Positions 8,131 to 17,170 of a stretch of 64,000 nucleotides of DNA are shown one piece after another (position 1 is the first letter of the stretch; every line of letters begins with the position of its first letter). The notes beneath the pieces are model-generated. The model ran no database searches. It had not been told where the DNA came from and worked only from the letters and a program-made list of their open reading frames with translations. The stretch comes from SIG710 sp045651985. Lineage in GTDB: Bacteria > Bacillota > Clostridia > Oscillospirales > CAG-272. The DNA lies in assembly GCA_045651985.1 (NCBI GenBank), contig JAZRTK010000026.1, forward strand, positions 1 to 64,000, written 5' to 3'. The position numbers and the translations under genes are program-made.

Positions 8131-8754
8131 TCAGTCTTCCTTGACCGCGATAAGGTCAGAAGCATAGGGCAGGGACATTATCCAGTCGCAAAGGGTGTGC
8201 CATTCGGGGAGCTTGTGGCTCTTTCTTGCGTAATAGATCGAAATAAGGTTCTCGTAATTTAACGTAACCGTTCTCATCTGATTAAAGCTTGAAGGCAGAA
8301 GCTGGATCATGTTGTGCCAAGGAGCTTTGTCCTTGGTTTCAACAAACTTTTGGCGTTCAGCTTCAAGAAAAGCGATGAGGGCATCGAGGGCGTCAAGTGC
8401 CTCGGGGGTCAGTCTGTCGCAGGAAAAATCCTCGCGGGAAAACTCTTTTGAATGAATTTTATGCATAGTCGAGCAGGAATTTGCAACCGTTCCCACCTTG
8501 TAAGTATCAAACTCCTTCCACCAGTAAAGAGGCGCGGTGATGTCCACCGAAACGAATATCTGGCGCAGGAATTTGCGGTGGTCGCTGCCCGCGCGGGCAA
8601 GACGGCGGGCAAGGTCAAGGTCGTTTTCGCCGAAGACAAATTCCCCGTTTTCGTCGTATGCGCTGTCAAGCTTTGCCCAGCTGTTCATGGGATTGCGTGC
8701 GCCTCTTATGGCGTTGTCGAAATTCATTGTCGTCGTGCGTTCGATCTTGATCAT
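8131..8754 (-). CDS. Conserved protein, distantly ThyX-like
   Basis: A 207-residue soluble protein. The stretches APLYWWKEFDTYKVGTVANSCSTMHKI (about residues 72-98) and LLPSSFNQMRTVTLNYENL followed by YYARKSHKLPEW resemble the core of flavin-dependent thymidylate synthase-like proteins seen in Clostridia and phages. The canonical ThyX RHRxxSxxxxS motif is not present, so thymidylate synthase activity is not claimed. AGGAGG lies ten bases before the ATG. It stands alone between serC and a DUF1934 gene on the same strand. Confidence 0.6.
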   Translation of the reverse strand: MIKIERTTTMNFDNAIRGARNPMNSWAKLDSAYDENGEFVFGENDLDLARRLARAGSDHRKFLRQIFVSVDITAPLYWWKEFDTYKVGTVANSCSTMHKIHSKEFSREDFSCDRLTPEALDALDALIAFLEAERQKFVETKDKAPWHNMIQLLPSSFNQMRTVTLNYENLISIYYARKSHKLPEWHTLCDWIMSLPYASDLIAVKED

Positions 8755-8825
8755 TGTTTTTGTGCCTCCTGCGGTTTTCTCACATTTATTATATATGAAA
8801 TTCCCCGATTTGTAAAGGGAAAATT

Positions 8826-9386
8826 TTATTCACCGTATTCTTTTATGGGACTGATAAGCGATCTTTCCTCGATTATGTCCATTGTAAATTTCGTGCGCTC
8901 CGCCTGCGCCCCCTTGACCTCGACCACGTAGTCAAGCTTCAATGTGCCCGTCTCAATGAGCAGATTTTCCACTTTCATGGTCAAAATACAGATCTCAAAG
9001 GGCATAAAAGGCGTTTCGTAGATACTCACGTGACGTTTGTCCTGCTCGAAAACAAGGGAGGTCGTGACTCCTCCGCCGCGAAGCATGGTCACAAGTCCGG
9101 GAGCGTCCAGAGCAAAGGACACCTGAGTGGTAGCACCGTCCATGCCCGTCAGCTCGGACTCACCGTACCGCACGGTAGCGCGTCCGTCCTTGATCGTCAG
9201 CGTCCCTTCCGTGGTAAACTCCATCTTGGCGGGCTCCGCCTCGGCACTGTCTGCTTCGATCTGCTCTTTCATGTCCTGCGCCGCGCGAGAAAAATTCTCC
9301 TCGCTATTATCAAAAAGCTGTGACAGAAAAGTCTCCCCAAGCTCGCTCTGCATGGACGTTATATGTATTTTTATCTTCTTTTCCAT
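8826..9386 (-). CDS. DUF1934 (YwiB-like) beta-barrel protein
   Basis: A 186-residue protein matching the DUF1934/YwiB family of small calycin-like beta-barrel proteins of unknown function in Firmicutes. The family features seen are alternating beta segments, GTLTIKDGRATVRYGESELTGMDGATTQVSF, a middle MLRGGGVTTSLVFEQDKRHVSIYETPFMPFEICI and a C-terminal strand LKLDYVVEVKG. The ATG at 9386 is preceded by AAAGG at normal distance and gives the usual family start (KIKIHITS). A longer upstream start is less likely. Confidence 0.75.
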   Translation of the reverse strand: MEKKIKIHITSMQSELGETFLSQLFDNSEENFSRAAQDMKEQIEADSAEAEPAKMEFTTEGTLTIKDGRATVRYGESELTGMDGATTQVSFALDAPGLVTMLRGGGVTTSLVFEQDKRHVSIYETPFMPFEICILTMKVENLLIETGTLKLDYVVEVKGAQAERTKFTMDIIEERSLISPIKEYGE

Positions 9387-9469
9387 AATTTTATTGCCTT
9401 TCGTCGAGTCATAAATATTCATATCGGGGCAAAATAATCCCGAAAAACAAAAGAAAGGAGCGAATTGAT

Positions 9470-9970
9470 TTGAGAGGAAGATTTTTCATTCCGACCCTTC
9501 TTTTGACGTCGTCGGTCATAATGTGCGCCCTGCTCTTTCCGCTTTCGTCGGCACCGCAGGACGGCAAAGCCTTTTGCGCACACGGGCTTTCGCCCGACGC
9601 CGCATTACCTCAGGACGTGGACTGCATCGCCTCGGAGGAGGTGGCGCTCCCCATTCTTTCACAAGCGATAGAATCACAGCTTGAAGGACAACCGTTCGTT
9701 GTGCGGGTGGCGTTCGGCGCGGTCATTTTGAACCGCGTGAGGTCGGGTGGCTTTGGATCGAGCGTCTCGGCTGTGCTCTCCGCTGCCGGCATTTATCCCA
9801 CCGACTCAAAAAAACCGTCCGAGCGGTCGACCCGCGCCGCAAAAGAGGCGTTGGCAGGAACAGACCCCACCTTCGGAGCTCTCTTTATTCTGTCGGGCAC
9901 CGACCCCGCGCTTCATCAATATGAGGACAGGATAACGGTGCGTATCGCCGATCTGGTCTTTATCAGGTAG
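9470..9970 (+). CDS. SleB-like cell-wall hydrolase fold, catalytic Glu replaced
   Basis: A 166-residue secreted or membrane-anchored protein starting with TTG behind AAAGGAG. Residues 1-28 form a signal peptide. Residues about 60-155 follow the SleB/CwlJ hydrolase pattern: AFGAVILNRVRSGGFGSSVSAVLSAAGIYPT, then AAKEALAGTDPTFGALF. In active SleB domains the segment before this reads GEARGEP and supplies the catalytic Glu. Here it reads SQLEGQP, so the aligned Glu is Gln. It may be an inactive or divergent hydrolase. Its end overlaps the convergent exonuclease gene by eight bases. Confidence 0.6.
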   Translation: MRGRFFIPTLLLTSSVIMCALLFPLSSAPQDGKAFCAHGLSPDAALPQDVDCIASEEVALPILSQAIESQLEGQPFVVRVAFGAVILNRVRSGGFGSSVSAVLSAAGIYPTDSKKPSERSTRAAKEALAGTDPTFGALFILSGTDPALHQYEDRITVRIADLVFIR

Positions 9971-10568
9971 ACTCGTCTGAGCAGGATCTCGCCTCAAACG
10001 CTCTCAATTTAAAGTAAAGCTGTGCGGCGGCAAGGGCGTCCTCGTATGCTCTGTGGTGCTGCTGTACGTTTATGTCGAAAAACTCGGTCAGATAGGTCAG
10101 ATTAAGCGCGGAAAAAAGATGAATTCTTGAGTTCACCTTTCGGGCATAGCTCAAAGTGTCAAACATTGGGTTTTTCAGAGAATATCCGTATTTTGCGCTG
10201 TCGCGCAACAAAAATCTGCTGTCAAAGCGCAAGATATTATGCCCCACCAAGATGCTTTTGCCCGCAAATCTCAAAAATTCGGGAAGGACCTCGTAACATT
10301 CGGGTGCATCGTTGACCTGTGCCTGTGTAATTCCCGTCAGCTCGGCGGTCCTTTGGCTGACAGGCCGCGCGGGGCAGACCAGAGAAGAAAAATACCCGTC
10401 GAATTTCCCGTCTGTTATCCTAACCGCTCCAAATTCGATTATCTCGTCACGGTCGGAAAGCCCCGTCGTTTCAAGGTCCACGGCGACAAAGCTGTCAAAA
10501 TCGGGCAAAAGATGCTCGACGGGCTTTGGTTTTTCCGACTTTTTGGGGTTCAAGTAACTGACGCTCAT
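9963..10568 (-). CDS. DEDDh 3'-5' exonuclease (DnaQ-like)
   Basis: A 201-residue protein with all exonuclease motifs of the DEDDh group: Exo I DLETTG (about residues 32-37), Exo II GHNILRFDSRF, and Exo III HRAYEDA near 175-181. Such stand-alone domains resemble the proofreading domain of PolC or DNA polymerase III epsilon. The N-terminal 25 residues are basic and have no known motif. Its start overlaps the ywlG-like gene by four bases, so it is the last gene of the operon running from 14685. Confidence 0.85.
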   Translation of the reverse strand: MSVSYLNPKKSEKPKPVEHLLPDFDSFVAVDLETTGLSDRDEIIEFGAVRITDGKFDGYFSSLVCPARPVSQRTAELTGITQAQVNDAPECYEVLPEFLRFAGKSILVGHNILRFDSRFLLRDSAKYGYSLKNPMFDTLSYARKVNSRIHLFSALNLTYLTEFFDINVQQHHRAYEDALAAAQLYFKLRAFEARSCSDEST

Positions 10569-11113
10569 TCTTCAAACGGCGTGTACTTTGCCCGCTCTCC
10601 GCCGATATATTTGGGACGGGTCCGAGCGCACAAAATATTGGCTTCGCCTATACGCGTCACAGACAGACGCACGGGTACGGCGACCTGGCGCAAATGCATT
10701 CCAACCAGCGTTCCGCCTATGTCAAGTCCCGCGTGGGCGCGAATATGCTCTACCGCCACAGGCGCGTCAAAGCCCAACCACGCGGCACTTGCAAAGGAGC
10801 CGCCCGCCTTTGGCTGAGGGCATACGGACACCTCGTCAAGTCCGTATTTTTCGGCACACTCACGCTCAACGATAAGCGCGCGGTTAAGGTGCTCGCAGCA
10901 CTGCGCCGCAAGGCAGACCCCTCGCTTTTTGGTCTCTTCATAAATTACTGAAAAGACCGCCTTTGCCGTTTCATAGCTGGATTCTTTACCTATCTGTCCG
11001 CCGATGATCTCGGAGGACGAGCAGCCGACCACAAGTATCTGACCCGCCTTCAAATTCGCGGCATCAAGAAGCTCGCACACTGCAATTTTCGCTTGTTTTT
11101 TTATATTTTCCAT
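10565..11113 (-). CDS. UPF0340/YwlG family protein
   Basis: A 182-residue protein of the DUF436/TIGR01440 family (B. subtilis YwlG). Conserved parts visible are VVGCSSSEIIGGQIGKESS near the N-terminus, QCCEHLNRALIVE in the middle, and the C-terminal AHAGLDIGGTLVGMHLR and RPKYIGGERAKY. The function is unknown. It overlaps the exonuclease gene downstream by four bases. Confidence 0.88.
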   Translation of the reverse strand: MENIKKQAKIAVCELLDAANLKAGQILVVGCSSSEIIGGQIGKESSYETAKAVFSVIYEETKKRGVCLAAQCCEHLNRALIVERECAEKYGLDEVSVCPQPKAGGSFASAAWLGFDAPVAVEHIRAHAGLDIGGTLVGMHLRQVAVPVRLSVTRIGEANILCARTRPKYIGGERAKYTPFEE

Positions 11114-11152
11114 ATTGCTTCCTTTCTCCGACCCCTAAACCAAAAGCCTCGG

Positions 11153-11341
11153 TCATACCTCATACTTTTTCAGCATCTCGGGCTTGATCTTGCCCTTGGT
11201 CTTCTCGTAATACGCCACGTTGTTGCGCAGCATAAAGAGGAACTGGTTGTTGGGCGTTCTGCCCTCTGCCTCGGACACGAAAAGGAATTTCCGCATCATT
11301 TCCTCGCTCATTTTCAGAGTGATCTCACATTCGTTTTTCAT
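11153..11341 (-). CDS. Small ribbon-helix-helix-like protein
   Basis: 62 residues starting at the ATG at 11341, which has GGAG about nine bases upstream (a TTG four codons earlier is less likely). The stretch EITLKMSEEMMRKFLFVSEAEG followed by RTPNNQFLFML fits the strand-helix-helix pattern of Arc/MetJ-type proteins, with a short basic tail. It may be a small DNA-binding protein. It is embedded in the housekeeping operon between the YibE/F gene and the ywlG-like gene. Confidence 0.6.
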   Translation of the reverse strand: MKNECEITLKMSEEMMRKFLFVSEAEGRTPNNQFLFMLRNNVAYYEKTKGKIKPEMLKKYEV

Positions 11342-11353
11342 TTCTATCTCCAA

Positions 11354-12541
11354 TTATTTTGAAATTTCTTCAAGAGTTGAGGTGTATTCGTCTATCTGAT
11401 TTGCGCAGTCCTCGTCCTCCGCAAGAAGCTTTTCAAGCGCACGGGGGCGGGTGTAGATCCACGCACAGACCGCGGCGGTCAGCGGCAGGGTCAGCAAAAT
11501 CCCAAGGCTTCCCACCAAAATGCAAAGTATCTCGATGACCAGAGATTCATAATTGAAAAGCTGGATAGGCGACGTTCCGAAATTGTAGATGAACAGTATG
11601 ACAGAGCTCATGGAACCGCCTATGTATGCAAGGATCAGCGTGTTAGACATGGTGCCGATGACGTCCCGTCCGATGTTCAGACCCGAACGGAACAGCGTTT
11701 TTGCGTCCGCACCGCCCATTTTTACCGTCAATTCCTTCAGCGATGCCGAAATGTCAACAGCCACGTCCATTACCGCACCCACACAGCCTATGATTATTGA
11801 GCCGTATACCAACCCGACCAAGTCAAAATCAGAGTTTATGGTGGCAAGATACACCGCGCCGTCACCCGCCTGACCCGTCAGGTTGATGAAGCAGTCGGTC
11901 ACAACGGTTATAAGCAGAGACGCAAACACGCCGCCGCTGCATCCCACTATCGCCGCCAGACTCATGGGGCCTGCGCCGTTTACGATACATAAGGTCATGA
12001 CCGTAATGTAAACGCAGGTCAGCACCGACCAAAGGTAGATACTTTTCCCAAGCATCACAGCGGGGACGAACACGAAAAGCACCGCCAAGACGGTCAGCGT
12101 CAGGGAGATCACCGTTTTCAGTCCCTTGCGGCGGCCGAAGATGATCAGTGCCGCAAAAAATACCAGCAGCAGGACGATAAGCGCGTCCGAGCGCACGTGC
12201 TCGGTATAATGCCAGGTCTCGCCGCCGTCGTAGCTGGCGATGACCACCCTGTCGCCCGCCTTAATGGGCAGAGGGTTAAAGGACGCATACGAGCTGTAAG
12301 ACCAGACAGCGTCAACCGTTTTATGCTCACCGCCGTACATTTTCGCCGTAAAGGCCAATGCCACGTCTCCCTTAAAATCCCCCTCGTGCTCCTGCGCCCA
12401 CAGTACTCTTGCCGAACGGTAAAGAGAATCGTCGGGCACAAGGTAGGAAGCGGTCGTCCCGCCCGTGACGGTCAGCCAGCCGACCAGCAAAAGCAGAACG
12501 GACAAAATAACGGCGACCCATGAAACAATACTATTCTTCAA
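11354..12541 (-). CDS. YibE/F family membrane protein
   Basis: A 395-residue membrane protein with an N-terminal helix (about 8-28), an extracytoplasmic beta-rich region (about 30-120), then about seven hydrophobic helices. The conserved YibE/F core is visible in GCVGAVMDVAVDISASLKEL and SNTLILAYIGGSMSSVILF. The family is widespread in Firmicutes; transport has been proposed, but no substrate is known. It is cotranscribed with its neighbours. Confidence 0.82.
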   Translation of the reverse strand: MKNSIVSWVAVILSVLLLLVGWLTVTGGTTASYLVPDDSLYRSARVLWAQEHEGDFKGDVALAFTAKMYGGEHKTVDAVWSYSSYASFNPLPIKAGDRVVIASYDGGETWHYTEHVRSDALIVLLLVFFAALIIFGRRKGLKTVISLTLTVLAVLFVFVPAVMLGKSIYLWSVLTCVYITVMTLCIVNGAGPMSLAAIVGCSGGVFASLLITVVTDCFINLTGQAGDGAVYLATINSDFDLVGLVYGSIIIGCVGAVMDVAVDISASLKELTVKMGGADAKTLFRSGLNIGRDVIGTMSNTLILAYIGGSMSSVILFIYNFGTSPIQLFNYESLVIEILCILVGSLGILLTLPLTAAVCAWIYTRPRALEKLLAEDEDCANQIDEYTSTLEEISK

Positions 12542-12554
12542 GGCTTCCTCCTAC

Positions 12555-13325
12555 TTAGATTCTGATACCCTCAACCGACGTGACCCGTCCGACGGAGGTA
12601 TCAAGGTCAAATATCGTACCCCAAAGATGCACATCTCCCTGCGCCACAGAAAAACGGGTCGGCATGCGGGTGAGAAATTTTTCAATAACGGGACCTGCCG
12701 CGGCACCCAAAATGCCGTCCTCGGGACCCGTCATTCCAATGTCTGTAATGTAGCCCGTGCCCTTTGGCAGGACTTTTCCGTCTGCTGTCTGCACGTGGGT
12801 GTGCGTGCCGAATACTATATTTACTCTGCCGTCAAGGTAATAGCCCATGGCAATTTTTTCACTCGTCGCCTCGGCGTGAAAATCAAGAATCGAGAGATCG
12901 TATCTTCCCCTCTCCCTCTCAAGTATCTTATCCACCGCCTCAAATGGGGAATCAAGCGCGTCCATCAGCGCCGTTCCCTGCGCGTTCATGCAGAGAATAC
13001 GGTATCCCTCAGCCTCAACGACAGTATATCCGTTGCCCGGCGTTCTGCCCGGGAAATTTGCGGGACGGATTATGCGACAGTCGTCGTCAAGAAAGGAGTA
13101 GATATCTCTCTGTCCCCAGACGTGGTTGCCCGTGGTAATAACGTCAACTCCGCCGTCAAGCAGAGCCTGCGCCTGCTCGCGCCTGATCCCCTTGATGTCG
13201 CAGGCGTTCTCGCCGTTCGCCACCACGAAGTCGACGTTAAGCGTTCGTCTCAGATCCCAAAGCCGCGCACAAACAAAATCTGCCGCCGCCGCACCCACAA
13301 TGTCGCCTATGGCTAAAATCCTCAT
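12555..13325 (-). CDS. YmdB-type metallophosphoesterase
   Basis: A 256-residue member of the TIGR00282/YmdB family of calcineurin-like phosphodiesterases. Metal ligands are visible in order: GDIVG (Asp), NGEN, TGNHVWGQ, DFHAEATSEK and GTHTHVQTAD. B. subtilis YmdB hydrolyses 2',3'-cAMP and influences biofilm choice; that is family knowledge, not shown here. Its start overlaps the end of the PHP gene by four bases. Confidence 0.9.
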   Translation of the reverse strand: MRILAIGDIVGAAAADFVCARLWDLRRTLNVDFVVANGENACDIKGIRREQAQALLDGGVDVITTGNHVWGQRDIYSFLDDDCRIIRPANFPGRTPGNGYTVVEAEGYRILCMNAQGTALMDALDSPFEAVDKILERERGRYDLSILDFHAEATSEKIAMGYYLDGRVNIVFGTHTHVQTADGKVLPKGTGYITDIGMTGPEDGILGAAAGPVIEKFLTRMPTRFSVAQGDVHLWGTIFDLDTSVGRVTSVEGIRI

Positions 13326-14017
13326 AATTCCTCCGTGAAAATTCTATATTTTCCGTCCTTGATCATCTGCACAAAATCCCGCTCGTCCTTTACTTTGCGG
13401 GTGGTCTCAACCCCGCACAAGGCTTTTTGACATCGGGTATTTCCGTGGTTGTCCGAGCCTGCGAATTTTCTGATCCCGTATTCTTTGGCGAATATTCCCG
13501 CCATTTCGTTTTCATTTGGAGCGTTTGCGCCGTTTTCGACCTCAATGCCGTCGACACGTCGGGGCATCAGGCGGATAACGTTCATCCGCTCCGTCAGGCG
13601 AAAGGGATGTGCCTGAATGACCAGCGCGCCATTCTCACGGGCAAGGTCCAGAAACTCAAGCGGCTTCAGAGTCGGGATCTCGGGGTGGCGCGAAAGCTCG
13701 TGCACATCAAAGCCGTAAACGAGGAAATCAGTGCCTCGGTAACTGTATTCAAATCCGCAAAAAACGTCGACACCGCGCTCTTCTCCTCTTTCCTTTGCCC
13801 TTTGCGCAAAGGAGAAAAACTGCTCGATCTGTCTGTCATGCGACAGGGACGTGTCAACCATGCAGGAGCTGTTGCCCCAAAAATGGTTCGTCACAAATAC
13901 GCCCGTAAATCCTCTGTCGGCGTAAAAATCTATCTGCTCCTTTCCGCTTACTTTGGCGCACTTGCTGCCCTCAGCGGTATGCAGATGGGTCTCATATTTG
14001 TATTTATATCTTGACAT
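13322..14017 (-). CDS. PHP-domain phosphoesterase
   Basis: A 231-residue protein with the metal-binding motifs of PHP hydrolases: YETHLHTAEG at the N-terminus, VTNHFWG, QAHPFR and the C-terminal GSDNHG. The ATG at 14017 has GGAAG upstream and starts just before the THLH motif, so the longer frame is rejected. It lies two bases after the HAD phosphatase gene. The substrate is unknown. Confidence 0.85.
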   Translation of the reverse strand: MSRYKYKYETHLHTAEGSKCAKVSGKEQIDFYADRGFTGVFVTNHFWGNSSCMVDTSLSHDRQIEQFFSFAQRAKERGEERGVDVFCGFEYSYRGTDFLVYGFDVHELSRHPEIPTLKPLEFLDLARENGALVIQAHPFRLTERMNVIRLMPRRVDGIEVENGANAPNENEMAGIFAKEYGIRKFAGSDNHGNTRCQKALCGVETTRKVKDERDFVQMIKDGKYRIFTEEL

Positions 14018-14019
14018 TT

Positions 14020-14685
14020 TCAGCTGCTTCCTTTCAGTCGGACACCAAGAAGTCCGCAAAGCTCGTCCGCGTTTTGTGCAAAGGTCTCGCCCCCCACCGC
14101 TATAAGCTCGTCCCTCTCACGAAAGCCCCAAAGCACCGCGATGCAAGGCAGACCCGCGTTCCTCGCCGTCATAACGTCCACCTCGGAATCCCCGACAAAG
14201 ACCGTCTCATGCGGGGTCGCGCCCAGCTCTTGCATAGCCCTGTATACCATATCGGGAGCGGGCTTTCTGGCAATACCCTCCTGCTCACCCATGGCTACGT
14301 CAAGCCAAGGGAAAAAGCGGTCCCGTAAATCTTTGACCGCGAAATCTATCTTATTTGACACCACCGCCATTTTTACACCCGAGGCTTTTAAAGTCTGCAA
14401 AAGCTCGGGAATTTTGTCGTACGGGCGGGTCAGATTGAGACAGTTTTCGGCGTAGTGCGCCTTGAATTCGGAAAAAACGTCCTCCATGACGGGATTTTTC
14501 TCCCCGCCCTCAAGGGAACGGGAAATGAGCATTCTTATTCCGTTGCCCACGTTGCGAGTCGTCTCCTTCAAGGAGCGAGGCATCTGCCCGAATTTTTCAA
14601 GTGCGTAATTTACGCTTGCGTGAAGATCTTCTATGGTATTGAGCAGGGTGCCGTCAAGGTCCCAGATCATATATTTGTACTTCAT
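14020..14685 (-). CDS. HAD phosphatase, phosphoglycolate phosphatase-like
   Basis: A 221-residue HAD-superfamily hydrolase. Motif I is WDLDGTLLNT (nucleophile Asp near residue 8), motif II VVSNK, motif III Lys in ARKPAPDMVY, and motif IV FVGDSEVDV. The helical cap between motifs I and II is of the Gph/PpaX type. It may dephosphorylate phosphoglycolate or another small phosphate ester. It is the first gene of a minus-strand operon that runs to 9963. Confidence 0.88.
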   Translation of the reverse strand: MKYKYMIWDLDGTLLNTIEDLHASVNYALEKFGQMPRSLKETTRNVGNGIRMLISRSLEGGEKNPVMEDVFSEFKAHYAENCLNLTRPYDKIPELLQTLKASGVKMAVVSNKIDFAVKDLRDRFFPWLDVAMGEQEGIARKPAPDMVYRAMQELGATPHETVFVGDSEVDVMTARNAGLPCIAVLWGFRERDELIAVGGETFAQNADELCGLLGVRLKGSS

Positions 14686-14770
14686 GAAATCCTCTTAAAA
14701 TAATATATTCCTGATAATTATACCACCTTTATGCCCTAATTGCAATTATATCGGGGAAAATATTTTTTAA

Positions 14771-14806
14771 AAGAAAAAACGACGGCGGTTGCCGTCGTTT
14801 TTTTAT
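14771..14806 (-). terminator. Terminator after folT
   Basis: Nine-base-pair stem AACGACGGC/GCCGTCGTT with a GGTT loop and T runs on both sides, just past the folT stop. Confidence 0.85.
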
Positions 14807-14817
14807 TTTATTTGGTC

Positions 14818-15537
14818 TTATACAAACAAATTCTTTATAAACGCATTTATCTCCGTGTAATTTCCAAAATACAGCACCGCCAAGATAATGCCGATGGCGG
14901 ACAAAATACACGTCCAGATTATGTCCGTACGGTCGATCTTGAGTGTGGTTGAGGCGGGGATCATTTTCAGTTTTCTGAGCGGCGGTATCAACGCACGCAA
15001 GAAAATGACAAGGATTATGACCTCAAAGGGCAGCATGATGATGTTTTTCAGCCCTGCCAAAACCACGTAGTAAAAATACTCGCCGCCCATCATTACAAGT
15101 CTCCACACCGAGCCGAGCAGTACGTTTACAAACAGGTTTACGCAGGCCTTTGCCGCTACGATTCGGGGAAGCGTGATATCCCGACGGTAGAAGAACAGGG
15201 CGAAAACAAAGCCCTGAGCCACCGCCGACAGCGTGTAACCGAAAAACAGGTCGTAGCCGTGCCAGAGCGCATCCACAAGGTCGGCAATAATGCCGCATGG
15301 GATAGCCATGAGCGGTCCCGTAATAAACGAGCACAGAGAGAAAGCTATATAGGAAAAGGAGACCTGCAAAATATTGGGAATTATTCGGACGTCGAACATT
15401 CCGATAACTATTCCAAGCGCCACCAGAAGCGATGCCGCCGTTATCTGCTTTATGCTCTTAAATTCCGCCGCCGCGCTTTTCCAGTACGGCGCACCCGCAT
15501 TTAAAACGTCTGTTTTTTTCAACTTGTTTGCCTCCAA
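14818..15537 (-). CDS. folT: ECF transporter substrate-binding subunit, folate type
   Basis: Membrane S-component of an energy-coupling factor transporter, which binds folate and works with a shared EcfA/A'/T module encoded elsewhere. The 239-residue protein has about six hydrophobic helices and FSYIAFSLCSFITGPLMAIPCGIIADLVDAL, the arrangement seen in folate-family S-components. The N-terminal 30 residues are soluble. It lies three bases downstream of the PEGA-like gene, within an operon started by the glycosidase gene. Confidence 0.82.
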   Translation of the reverse strand: MEANKLKKTDVLNAGAPYWKSAAAEFKSIKQITAASLLVALGIVIGMFDVRIIPNILQVSFSYIAFSLCSFITGPLMAIPCGIIADLVDALWHGYDLFFGYTLSAVAQGFVFALFFYRRDITLPRIVAAKACVNLFVNVLLGSVWRLVMMGGEYFYYVVLAGLKNIIMLPFEVIILVIFLRALIPPLRKLKMIPASTTLKIDRTDIIWTCILSAIGIILAVLYFGNYTEINAFIKNLFV

Positions 15538-15540
15538 AGT

Positions 15541-17169
15541 TTATTTCGTCTCGGTCATAAGACCGCCGACCATAAAGACCCCGCCGCTCTTTACCATAAG
15601 AATACGGAAGGTGCCCTCCTGTACGGTCTTGTATGAGTATTTTTTAAGGTTTGCCGTGTAATCCACCGTGCAGAAATAGCTGTTTTCACCAAGGGGTATA
15701 AAATCCCCTGCCGTTACGGTGCGGTCGGTTATGGTGTAATTTTCCGCCCAGGAAAAGCTCTCCTTTGATTTTTTGAGCTTTTGGTAGGTGTCCGTGCCCG
15801 CAAGCACATAAGACATCATGTCCGCATGGTGCTCGTCGACTCCCGAATAGCCCATGCAGGTATAGGTTATATAGGAATTTGCAAAATCCACGGCTCTCGC
15901 CTGCTCACTTGCTTTAAGCGTCGGGTCAGGTGCACCGTAGTATTCAAGGAAGGAAACTCCCGACTTTGCTTCGTTTCGGCAAAGCGGCAGGTCCGCGCCG
16001 TCAAGGGAGACCGCTACCTCGGGCTCGGCAAAAAGTCCGTTTACTCGATAAATTCTCGCCGTCACAGTCTTGCCCGTATGCTTTTCCATGCCCTCAAGTA
16101 TGGAAAAGACGCCCTCGCCGTTAAAATAATTTTCGCTGACCTCAACGCCGTTTATCTTTATGTTCGCACCCTCGGGAACACTTATTTCAAGAGATTTGAG
16201 GCTGTCGTGGCGGTATTGCGCATGAAAACCGCCGTCGGCGGCTGTAACGTCAAGAGCTTTTCCGTCAACGGTGGCGGCAAATTCACCGTCCGCCGTCCAA
16301 AGGAAGATTTTTGCGTGCATTAAGGTTGGCTGCTTTATATTCGAATTCGCCTCAAACTCGGTAAGCGCCATAGGCTCTTTTGTTTTTACAAAAAATTCCT
16401 CGGGAATTTTTATGCCGTCTATCATCACCGCCGCATTTGAGGGCGCGGTGACCTTCACGGACAGTTCATCGCACAAAAAGGCGTCGAAACCGCCCTCAAA
16501 AAGGGCGGGAGCGACCGTGATCTCCGCCGTTTTTACCTGAATTTTCGGGATAAATATCAGAGGCGGCAGGGTATAGGTATCACAGCGCTGATCGTCCTTG
16601 TCCGCCGCGGCAAAATACACGCTTCCCGTGTATTTTACGCCCACTTCCGTTCTGTATTTTTCCGAGGCTGTGACGCCGTTGACGGTCACGGACGCGCCTG
16701 CAGGCACTTTTACCGTATAAATTTGAGGGTCGGGAAGTATTTCATTTTCAAAAAGCTCGGTCCCGCCCGTTTTCCATTTCGTTATGCCAAACGAATCCTT
16801 ACCGTCGGGCAAAAGCTCGAATCTTCCGACTCGTACCGTTCCCGCGGTCACGTAGTAAACAGGCTTTTGAGCTGTGTATTCGTCCGCTTTTTTTCGGAAA
16901 TTCAGTTCACTGTTCTCGGCAAAAACAGATTCGTCAAAAAGTATATCCGCAGTCTCAAATTCACTGCTTTCCCACTGACCCATAAGCTCTTTTAGTGCTT
17001 TTGTATCCAGAGTGTCTATAAATTCCTGTGCCGTGCGGTCGGGTCGGTTTCGCTCAAAGGACGCAAGGAACGCGCAAAGCACGGCAATTGCAACGGCACA
17101 CACAACAATGAGCGACGCGGCATATATAAGAAGTCCTATCCCGAACTTTGATGTCTTCGGTTTCCTCAT
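15541..17169 (-). CDS. Membrane-anchored protein with PEGA-like repeats
   Basis: A 542-residue protein with a short basic N-terminus, one membrane helix (about residues 10-35) and a long extracellular part. Three repeats carry a PEGA-like turn: VPAGASVTVNGV, APSNAAVMIDGIKIPEEF and VPEGANIKINGVEVSENYF. The C-terminal 110 residues (from about FANSYITYTCMGY) look like an NTF2/MecA-N-type alpha-beta domain. I do not recognise the exact family; a cell-surface role is inferred. It lies between the NAGPA-type gene and folT with almost no spacing. Confidence 0.7.
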   Translation of the reverse strand: MRKPKTSKFGIGLLIYAASLIVVCAVAIAVLCAFLASFERNRPDRTAQEFIDTLDTKALKELMGQWESSEFETADILFDESVFAENSELNFRKKADEYTAQKPVYYVTAGTVRVGRFELLPDGKDSFGITKWKTGGTELFENEILPDPQIYTVKVPAGASVTVNGVTASEKYRTEVGVKYTGSVYFAAADKDDQRCDTYTLPPLIFIPKIQVKTAEITVAPALFEGGFDAFLCDELSVKVTAPSNAAVMIDGIKIPEEFFVKTKEPMALTEFEANSNIKQPTLMHAKIFLWTADGEFAATVDGKALDVTAADGGFHAQYRHDSLKSLEISVPEGANIKINGVEVSENYFNGEGVFSILEGMEKHTGKTVTARIYRVNGLFAEPEVAVSLDGADLPLCRNEAKSGVSFLEYYGAPDPTLKASEQARAVDFANSYITYTCMGYSGVDEHHADMMSYVLAGTDTYQKLKKSKESFSWAENYTITDRTVTAGDFIPLGENSYFCTVDYTANLKKYSYKTVQEGTFRILMVKSGGVFMVGGLMTETK

Positions 17170-17170
17170 T

